Positions 7,630 to 12,685 of a stretch of 12,685 bases of DNA are shown piece by piece (position 1 is the first letter of the stretch; the number at the start of each line of letters is the position of its first letter). A program made the translations under genes and the position numbers. Location of the stretch: assembly GCA_031256015.1 (NCBI GenBank), contig JAIRRK010000158.1, positions 1-12,685 of the forward strand, given 5' to 3'. Below the pieces are notes generated by a model. That model saw nothing but the letters and a program-made list of their open reading frames with translations, made no database searches and had not been told where the DNA came from. The stretch is from Dysgonamonadaceae bacterium (GTDB lineage Bacteria > Bacteroidota > Bacteroidia > Bacteroidales > Azobacteroidaceae).

Positions 7630-8463
7630 ATGGAAACAAAAAAACAAACAGTAGAAAAGAAAAAAAGAGATGGTAAGAAATCTCGCGGAATTTCATCCGG
7701 GATTGTTATTTTATGTTGTGCTATAGCAGCAGTTTGTGTTTATCATTTTATATTGGGTAATCCGGCTAATTTTGAAAACGGTGACCCGGCTAACCATCCA
7801 TTAAATGGAAACATGTTGGGAACATTCCACAAAGGAGGTTGGAACGTTGCTATTGTAATCACATTGTTATTAACCGTAATCTGTTTAAGTGTTGAACGTT
7901 TGTTCGCTCTTACAAAATGTAAAGGAAAAGGAAATTTAATTAATTTCGTTTATGATGTAAAAGCAGAGTTGAAAAAGAATGACATTTCTGCAGCGGAAGC
8001 TCTTTGCGCTAAACAAAAAGGTTCGGTAGCCGCCATCGTAGATGCAGGTTTGAAAAAGTACAAAGAAATGGAAACAATGACGGATTTACAAAAAGAAGCA
8101 AAAATCCAAGAAATTAAAAACGAAATAGAAGAAGCCACAGCTTTAGAATTGCCGGTGATGCAACAAAACCTTCCGGTTATTGCAACTATTTCTACCTTGG
8201 GTACACTGTTCGGTCTGTTAGGAACAGTATTGGGTATGATTCGTTCATTTGGTGCGTTAGCTGCTGAAGGTGGTGCCGATGCGGTTGCTCTTTCTGCCGG
8301 TATTTCGGAAGCTCTTGTAAATACAGCTCTTGGTATCTCTACCGGTGCTGCTGCGATTATCATGTATTCATTTTTCACAGGAAAAATTGATAATATGACT
8401 TACGCAATTGATGAAATGGGATTTGCTCTTACTCAAACTTACGCAGAAACTCATAATTCTTAA
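7630..8463 (+). CDS. exbB: ExbB / MotA-TolQ family proton-channel subunit of the TonB motor
   Basis: ExbB forms the pentameric inner-membrane channel that, with ExbD, converts the proton gradient into work on TonB. The protein has 277 residues. A basic cytoplasmic N-terminus (1-20) is followed by hydrophobic segments at about 22-41 and 73-90, and then by the family's core pair of helices at about 182-206 and 225-249. The core motifs are visible: LFGLLGTVLGMIRSF (193-207) with T199, and ISEALVNTALGISTGAAA (225-242) with E227 and T232, which match by eye the functionally important E. coli ExbB residues T148, E176 and T181. It is longer than E. coli ExbB, with an extra N-terminal helix, as is common in Bacteroidota. 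It is the first gene after a 299-base gap, and exbD follows 19 bases downstream. Confidence 0.93.
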   Translation: METKKQTVEKKKRDGKKSRGISSGIVILCCAIAAVCVYHFILGNPANFENGDPANHPLNGNMLGTFHKGGWNVAIVITLLLTVICLSVERLFALTKCKGKGNLINFVYDVKAELKKNDISAAEALCAKQKGSVAAIVDAGLKKYKEMETMTDLQKEAKIQEIKNEIEEATALELPVMQQNLPVIATISTLGTLFGLLGTVLGMIRSFGALAAEGGADAVALSAGISEALVNTALGISTGAAAIIMYSFFTGKIDNMTYAIDEMGFALTQTYAETHNS

Positions 8464-8482
8464 TTTAGAAGTTTAATAAATT

Positions 8483-9136
8483 ATGGCAAAAGTAAAAGTA
8501 AAAAAGCAGAGCACTTGGATCGACATGACGGCGATGAGTGACGTTACCGTTCTTTTACTTACTTTCTTCATGTTGACTTCTACTTTCGTTACACCGGAAC
8601 CGGTTACGGTTACAACACCAAGTTCTGTATCAGAGAGGAAAATTCCTGAAACAGACTTGATGACTGTTTTGGTTGATTCAAATGGGAAAATATTTATGAG
8701 TTTTGATAACAATAACGATAAAGTTAATACTTTAAGAGCAGTAGGAGAGGATTATGGATTTAATTTCACTCCACAGCAACTCATACATTTCCAAGCTCAA
8801 CCTATGTTTGGTGTTCCTATTCGTTCAATGGCTTCGTTTTTGGATTCATCTCCTGAAACACAAGCCGAATATATGAAAAACTTAACGAGTCCGAGAGTAG
8901 GTATCCCGACGGAAGAGGGAGAAGTTCAAGATGATAGAGGAGTAGTATCTTCGGATAATGAATTCAAACGTTGGGTCAGTCATGCTAAAAAGGCGAATCC
9001 TGATTTGCAAATCGCCATAAAAGCAGATCAATCAACTAATTATCCTGTTGTGAGATCGGTCATGGATGATTTAAGAGACTTGCGGGAAAATCGCTATCTT
9101 TTAATTACGAGTTTGAAAACGGCTTCAAACGATTGA
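8483..9136 (+). CDS. exbD: ExbD/TolR family protein, first paralogue
   Basis: ExbD is a single-pass inner-membrane protein whose one transmembrane aspartate carries protons in the ExbB channel and whose periplasmic domain contacts TonB. In this 217-residue protein the basic N-terminus (MAKVKVKKQ) is followed by the transmembrane segment DMTAMSDVTVLLLTFFML (14-31), with D20 as the likely proton-binding residue (E. coli ExbD D25). The periplasmic C-terminus ends with the typical AIKADQ...VMDDLRDL...RYLLITSL pattern (178-211). Residues about 75-165 form an extended region that makes the protein much longer than E. coli ExbD (141 residues). The proline that usually lies three residues before the aspartate is alanine here (A17), unlike the second paralogue. 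It lies in one operon with exbB and the second exbD. Confidence 0.92.
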   Translation: MAKVKVKKQSTWIDMTAMSDVTVLLLTFFMLTSTFVTPEPVTVTTPSSVSERKIPETDLMTVLVDSNGKIFMSFDNNNDKVNTLRAVGEDYGFNFTPQQLIHFQAQPMFGVPIRSMASFLDSSPETQAEYMKNLTSPRVGIPTEEGEVQDDRGVVSSDNEFKRWVSHAKKANPDLQIAIKADQSTNYPVVRSVMDDLRDLRENRYLLITSLKTASND

Positions 9137-9171
9137 AGTAAATGTTAATTTAAAAATTAAAGGAAAAGAAA

Positions 9172-9864
9172 ATGGCTGAAGTACAATCCAATGATGGTGG
9201 CGGAGGAGGAAAAAATAAACAGAAGAAACAAACCTTACGTGTCGATTTTACCCCGATGGTAGATATGAACATGTTATTGATTACTTTCTTTATGTTATGT
9301 ACGACTCTTTTGAAACCTCAAGCAATGAATTTGAATCTTCCGACAAAGGATGAAGTAGATAATCAAAGTAAAAATAAAGTAAAAGAATCTACTGCAATAA
9401 CGGTTTTATTGGGAGCCGGCGACGAATTGTATTATTATGAAGGAATGCCTAATCCGGATGGATCGGATTATGAAAATTCTGATTTTTTAATTCAAACAGC
9501 TTATGGGATCGGTGGTATCAGAGATTTCCTTATCTCTAGAAACCGAGTCGCATACGAAGAAATACGTCAATTAGCTCTTCAAAAGAAAAATCTTGAAATA
9601 ACGGAAGAGGAATTTAATGAGAAAACGAAAGAAGTTCAGGATAAAGCAAGAACAGATAATACTGCGCCTGTTGTTATTATCAAGCCGTCCGATTTGTCAA
9701 CATTCAGTAATATGGTTGAAGCATTGGACGAGATGACGATAAGTAATATCGGGTCGTACACTATTGTGGAAATGGAAGAAGGAGATCGTCACTTGTTGTA
9801 TACGAAAACAGGTAATGTGGATTATCTGACCGAACAACAAAAAGCAGATCTTGCAAGTAGTTAA
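9172..9864 (+). CDS. exbD: ExbD/TolR family protein, second paralogue
   Basis: This is a second ExbD of 230 residues, clearly different from its neighbour. The N-terminal cytoplasmic tail has a glycine run (DGGGGGK, 8-14) and then a lysine-rich stretch. The transmembrane segment reads DFTPMVDMNMLLITFFML (25-42), keeping the TP..D motif with D31 as the predicted proton-binding aspartate. The periplasmic part contains a highly charged insert (about 125-160, rich in K and E, possibly helical or coiled) before the domain end VVIIKPSDL...MVEALDEM (167-188). It sits 35 bases after the first exbD. Pairs of unequal exbD genes between exbB and tonB are common in Bacteroidota; whether both proteins enter the same motor is not known from the sequence. 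Confidence 0.92.
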   Translation: MAEVQSNDGGGGGKNKQKKQTLRVDFTPMVDMNMLLITFFMLCTTLLKPQAMNLNLPTKDEVDNQSKNKVKESTAITVLLGAGDELYYYEGMPNPDGSDYENSDFLIQTAYGIGGIRDFLISRNRVAYEEIRQLALQKKNLEITEEEFNEKTKEVQDKARTDNTAPVVIIKPSDLSTFSNMVEALDEMTISNIGSYTIVEMEEGDRHLLYTKTGNVDYLTEQQKADLASS

Positions 9865-9889
9865 ATTAAAAACCATTAAAAATAAAATT

Positions 9890-10723
9890 ATGGCAAAAGA
9901 CATTGATTTAACATCGCAGAAATGGTTGGACCTTATTTTTGAAGGAAAAAATACTTCTTACGGAGCTTATGTCCTTCGAGAAGAATCTTCGAATCGCCAT
10001 TTGAAAGCATTGATTATAGTATTGGTCGTTGGAGCAGCACTTATTTTTTTGCCGGGTTTCATCAAAGGATTGATTCCTGAAAGTGCCGTTGAAAAAGGCG
10101 ATGAGTTATTGGCGATAACAGATGTAACTTTAACCGATATAAAGCAAGAGGTTCCGGAAGAGAATGTGATTCGATCTGTTGTAGAAGTGCCTCCTCCTCC
10201 ATTGTTGAAAAAATCAATACAGTATACCATTCCGGAAATCGCTCCGGACGAAGAAGTGGCGGATGAAGATTTGATGGCTACTCAACAAGAGTTGACAGAC
10301 ACTAAAGCCGCTATCTCTGTAGCAACAGTGGATGGAGTAGAAGAGGGCGGAGTGGATATTGCAGATTTGGAAGATCACAAGCTGGTGGTGCAATCAGAAG
10401 TTATTGAACCGTTCTCATACGTGGAAATAATGCCTAAATTCGGAAACGGAGATAGAGATTTGTTGGAATGGGTAAATAAACACATAAATTATCCGACAAT
10501 CGCCAGAGAAAGAGGTATTCAAGGAAGCGTGTATGTGCGATTTGTAGTTAATCCCGATGGAACAGTTTCCAATGTGCAAGTGCAGCGTCCATTGGATGCA
10601 AACTTAGACAAGGAAGCAATAAGAGTTATCAGTAGTATGCCGAAATGGGAACCCGGAAAACAAAATGGAGTTGCGGTTCCTGTCTATTTCAGCCTACCGG
10701 TTAGATTCGTAATTAATGATTGA
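9890..10723 (+). CDS. tonB: TonB family energy-transducing protein
   Basis: TonB spans the inner membrane once and reaches across the periplasm to pull on the TonB box of outer-membrane receptors. From ATG 9890 the protein has 277 residues. A cytoplasmic tail of nearly 40 residues contains LIFEGKNTSYGAYVLRE (15-31), a pattern typical of Bacteroidota TonB proteins. A transmembrane helix follows at about 39-58, then an acidic linker with only one short proline run (EVPPPPLL, 99-106), and a TonB C-terminal domain at about 178-275 with YPTIARERGIQGSVYVRF (201-218), the NPDGTVSNVQV strand-turn (221-231) and MPKWEPG (250-256). The frame is open back to a TTG at 9851 inside exbD, but ATG 9890 gives a clean A-rich upstream region and the usual MAKDIDL-like start. 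The stop overlaps the next gene's possible start. Confidence 0.93.
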   Translation: MAKDIDLTSQKWLDLIFEGKNTSYGAYVLREESSNRHLKALIIVLVVGAALIFLPGFIKGLIPESAVEKGDELLAITDVTLTDIKQEVPEENVIRSVVEVPPPPLLKKSIQYTIPEIAPDEEVADEDLMATQQELTDTKAAISVATVDGVEEGGVDIADLEDHKLVVQSEVIEPFSYVEIMPKFGNGDRDLLEWVNKHINYPTIARERGIQGSVYVRFVVNPDGTVSNVQVQRPLDANLDKEAIRVISSMPKWEPGKQNGVAVPVYFSLPVRFVIND

Positions 10724-10967
10724 TTGTTCTATGAGACAAACCAATGCTCCTCAATCGGATGCTCAAAAAATAGGATGGGTGATTTTTGAATCTGTAATGG
10801 CTATTTTATATTTAGTATTCGGAGGAATATTGCTTTTTACGCCATTATTTGATAATGCAATTCATGGAATATTTAAGATTGTCTTGGGAGTTTTATTCGG
10901 TTTGTACGGAATCTTTCGGATTTTCAGAGCATATCGAAAGATAGTGCAGAGAAATAAAGAAAATTAA
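10716..10967 (+). CDS. Small two-helix membrane protein of unknown function
   Basis: I do not recognise a characterised family. The predicted protein has 83 residues (or 78 if ATG 10731 is used) with two hydrophobic helices, at about residues 21-43 and 50-66, joined by a short turn, and ends in a strongly basic tail (RIFRAYRKIVQRNKEN). By the positive-inside rule the tail should be cytoplasmic, and with two helices so should the N-terminus. ATG 10716 lies inside the last codons of tonB, an 8-base overlap that implies coexpression with the TonB motor; I kept it because its AATTA upstream context looks like other starts here. A stem-loop begins 14 bases after the stop. It might be a small accessory of the ExbB/D/TonB complex, but that is guesswork from position. 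Confidence 0.7.
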   Translation: MIDCSMRQTNAPQSDAQKIGWVIFESVMAILYLVFGGILLFTPLFDNAIHGIFKIVLGVLFGLYGIFRIFRAYRKIVQRNKEN

Positions 10968-10981
10968 ATAATTAAATTTTT

Positions 10982-11023
10982 ATGTCGGTTATTCGGATAT
11001 TTCGGATAACCGGCATTTATTTG
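10982..11023 (+). terminator. Strong stem-loop with U-rich tail, probable terminator or attenuator after the tonB operon
   Basis: The arm ATGTCGGTTATTCG at 10982-10995 pairs along all 14 positions with CGGATAACCGGCAT at 11003-11016 (12 Watson-Crick and 2 G-U pairs in RNA), leaving a 7-base loop. A U-rich tail (11016-11022, TTTATTT) follows on the + strand; the other strand has no T-run after the stem, so it acts in the + direction. It lies 14 bases after the small membrane protein gene and ends 7 bases before the next ATG, so any read-through transcript would place this hairpin right before the lipoprotein start codon. Confidence 0.65.
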
Positions 11024-11986
11024 ATGATGAAGCGATTAACTTTTTTTGGTATCTTGGGATTATGGGTTATCCTTATTTTTTCGTGCAAACAAAAAAATAA
11101 AGATAATTGGACCGATACAATGAAGTCGGGATTTATTTACATCGCAAGCGACGAAAGTTTTAAATCTTTGATGGATGCCGAAATACAATCGTTTGAAGCT
11201 CATAACAATGAGGCTTTTGTAAATCCGATTTATGTAACAGAAAAACAAGCGATTCAATTGTTAACGGAGGATTCGGTTCGTTTAGCTGTTGTTACTCGTG
11301 ATTTGTATCCTTCCGAAAGAGCAAAATTATCGGAAAGAAACATGAATGCTCGGAAGTTTTTGATTGCTTTCGATGGAATTGCTTTAATCATGAATCGAAT
11401 GAATCCGGATTCCATTATAAGTGTTTCTACCCTTCAAAATATTTTGACCGGACAAATAACAGAATGGTCACAGATTAATCCTCAGTCCAATTACGGAACC
11501 ATAAGAACGATTTTGGATAATAAAGAATCAGGAGTTTTACGCTATGTGGCTGATTCTTTGTTGCGAGGAGAAACGAATACGCCTAATATTTATGCTCTAA
11601 ATTCCAATATAGAAGTCATTGAAAAAGTGATGGAAATGCCTAATTCTATCGGAATTCTTAGCGTGAATGTTCTGAATGAAAATTCAAATTCGATTTACAA
11701 TAACTGTAAAGATCGGATACGGATGATGAGGCTGAGCAAAGAAGATAATGCAACAATCGAAAATAGTTATCTTCCGTATGCCGGCGACATAAATCAAGAT
11801 AATTATCCTTTATGGCGACCGGTTTATGTCTTGTTATCGGATCCTCGTAGTGGATTATCTTCCGGATTTACTGTCTTTTTGGCTGGAGAAACAGGACAAA
11901 AAGTTATTTTACGATCCGGATTGCTATCAATTTCTGATCCTCATGTTTTGTCGATCAATGTTAAAAGTGAAAATCCGTATAAATAA
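11024..11986 (+). CDS. PstS-like periplasmic-binding lipoprotein
   Basis: The protein has a phosphate-binding-protein (PstS-type, PBP-like) fold and is probably a lipoprotein. From ATG 11024 (320 residues) there is a basic start, a hydrophobic helix, and a lipobox ending IFSC with C21 as the lipidation site. PstS-like blocks follow in order: IASDESFKSLMDAEIQSFE (40-58), LAVVTRDLYPSE (87-98), AFDGIALIMNRMNP (115-128), VSTLQNILTGQITEWSQI (134-151), SIGILSVNVL (208-217), YPLWRPVYVLL (261-271) and a final FLAGETGQKVILRSGLLSI (285-303). The usual RxxxSGT phosphate loop reads DNKESGV (165-171), so phosphate binding is doubtful. ATG 10982 upstream is in frame, but it lies in the stem-loop and would bury the signal peptide; ATG 11027 is equally possible. 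No pstCAB genes are nearby. The TPR gene starts 23 bases after the stop. Confidence 0.85.
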   Translation: MMKRLTFFGILGLWVILIFSCKQKNKDNWTDTMKSGFIYIASDESFKSLMDAEIQSFEAHNNEAFVNPIYVTEKQAIQLLTEDSVRLAVVTRDLYPSERAKLSERNMNARKFLIAFDGIALIMNRMNPDSIISVSTLQNILTGQITEWSQINPQSNYGTIRTILDNKESGVLRYVADSLLRGETNTPNIYALNSNIEVIEKVMEMPNSIGILSVNVLNENSNSIYNNCKDRIRMMRLSKEDNATIENSYLPYAGDINQDNYPLWRPVYVLLSDPRSGLSSGFTVFLAGETGQKVILRSGLLSISDPHVLSINVKSENPYK

Positions 11987-12009
11987 TAATATAAAAACAA
12001 AATAAACAG

Positions 12010-12685
12010 ATGAAAATGAATGTAAAGAAAATTTTAGGATCGGCTGCGGCTATTTTTATTTCAATCCCGGCTTTATTCGCCAATAATGAAAGAGGAATCG
12101 ATCTTTATAGAGCGGGTCTTTATGAGGCAGCGAAATATTTCTTTTTGGAACAAACCGGACAATCTCCGAAATCGCAAGCTGAGAATTACTACTATTTGGG
12201 TCAAGTATATAAAGACTTGGAAAAAGCAGATTCGGCCGCTTATTATTATGCAAAGGCCATAGAAGCTGAAGCCAATTATCCTTTCGGATATATCGGAGAA
12301 GGCTCCCTCGCGTTGATGAGCGGAAAGATGAGCGAAGCGGAAGAATTATTTAAAAAAGCAGAAGGAATGAATAAGAAAGATGCTTCCGTTTCGGTTGCAA
12401 TTGCTGAAGCTTACATCGAAGTAAAACAATACCCTAAAGCTCAACAATCCATTGAAAAAGCGAAAAAAGCAGATAAAAAATATGCCGGAACTTTTATGGC
12501 CGAAGGAGATTTGTTTAAAGCAAAAGAGGAAAATTTAGGCTTAGCTGCCGGAAACTATGAAAGTGCTCTTCGACTAAATAAAAAAGAAAAATCGGCTTAT
12601 TTGAAATTGGAAAAATTGTATGAACAAGAAAATCCCAAAGTTGCATTGTATTACTTGGACCAGATGATAGCCAACGAGCCGGAAT
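12010..12685 (+). CDS. Exported TPR-repeat protein, 3' end beyond the window
   Basis: An open frame starts at ATG 12010 and runs off the window with 225 complete codons and no stop. Residues 1-24 form a signal peptide (basic MKMNVKKIL, hydrophobic core, cleavage probably after ALFA), so the protein should be periplasmic or envelope-associated. The rest is alpha-helical with repeats of the tetratricopeptide pattern at about 27-53, 56-89, 90-123, 124-156, 158-191 and from 193 on; typical pieces are YYLGQVYKDLEKADSAAYYY (61-80) and GKMSEAEELFKKAEGMNKKD (105-124). TPR domains bind proteins and build scaffolds, so the partner cannot be read from the sequence. The short 23-base spacing after the PstS-like lipoprotein suggests one transcript. 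An upstream AATAAACAG before the ATG resembles the nuoJ start region. Confidence 0.88.
   Translation, partial: MKMNVKKILGSAAAIFISIPALFANNERGIDLYRAGLYEAAKYFFLEQTGQSPKSQAENYYYLGQVYKDLEKADSAAYYYAKAIEAEANYPFGYIGEGSLALMSGKMSEAEELFKKAEGMNKKDASVSVAIAEAYIEVKQYPKAQQSIEKAKKADKKYAGTFMAEGDLFKAKEENLGLAAGNYESALRLNKKEKSAYLKLEKLYEQENPKVALYYLDQMIANEPE

Noticed and set aside
7950..8378. Antisense frame of 142 codons opposite exbB
   Set aside because: It is fully covered by a well-supported exbB; its composition (runs of A, P, S) is what the reverse of a conserved membrane gene gives.
8473..8712. Antisense frame over the start of the first exbD
   Set aside because: It is a shadow of a confident gene on the other strand, with no family signal.
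9851..9889. Extended tonB start at TTG 9851
   Set aside because: It lies inside the end of the second exbD, and the extra 13 residues look unlike a TonB N-terminus; ATG 9890 starts with the typical MAKDIDL.
10982..11023. Upstream start ATG 10982 for the PstS-like lipoprotein
   Set aside because: The 14 extra codons are the arms of the stem-loop, and they would bury the lipoprotein signal peptide, which begins properly at 11024 or 11027.
12056..12253. Antisense frame opposite the TPR gene
   Set aside because: The + strand frame has a signal peptide and regular TPR repeats, which explains the sequence.

Overview
The window comes from a Bacteroidales-type genome (phylum Bacteroidota). The basis is moderately low GC with A-rich translation starts instead of strong Shine-Dalgarno sites, a nuo operon that runs from the end of nuoD straight into nuoH with no nuoEFG, an exbB-exbD-exbD-tonB cluster, and -7 elements of the Bacteroidota type TAnnTTTG. 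I cannot name the genus from the sequence alone. All genes are on the + strand. I see no tRNA, rRNA, CRISPR array, insertion sequence or phage gene.

Region 1 (1-7330) is the distal half of a complex I operon: the last six residues of NuoD (or a fused NuoCD), then nuoH, nuoI, nuoJ, nuoK, nuoL, nuoM and nuoN. The genes are tightly packed; nuoK and nuoL share one base. NuoH is the quinone-site membrane subunit, NuoI carries two [4Fe-4S] clusters, NuoJ and NuoK form the central membrane segment, and NuoL/M/N are the three antiporter-like pumping subunits. The NADH-oxidising module (NuoE/F/G) is missing from the position it occupies in enterobacteria, as is known for Bacteroides-type complex I, so the electron donor is open.

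Region 2 (7331-7629) is a gap of about 300 bases that separates the two operons. It holds two matches to the Bacteroidota -7 element, a weak hairpin and two copies of the palindrome GTTAAC. I see no convincing intrinsic terminator for the nuo operon.

Region 3 (7630-10967) encodes the inner-membrane motor that energises TonB-dependent outer-membrane receptors: ExbB, two different ExbD paralogues, TonB, and a small two-helix membrane protein that overlaps the end of tonB. A stem-loop with 14 paired positions and a U-rich tail follows at 10982-11023.

Region 4 (11024-12685) carries a lipoprotein with a PstS-like periplasmic-binding fold and then an exported TPR protein that runs off the window. 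No phosphate ABC transporter genes are seen. Together with the TonB motor this suggests a cell-envelope locus, possibly with accessory periplasmic proteins for the TonB system.

Most of the window is conserved housekeeping content and I do not see a clear undescribed system. The points most worth a second look are a leucine in NuoM at the place where the antiporter-like subunits normally carry the key TM7 lysine, the PstS-like lipoprotein whose phosphate-binding loop appears degenerate, the two unequal ExbD proteins, and the strong stem-loop immediately before the lipoprotein start.
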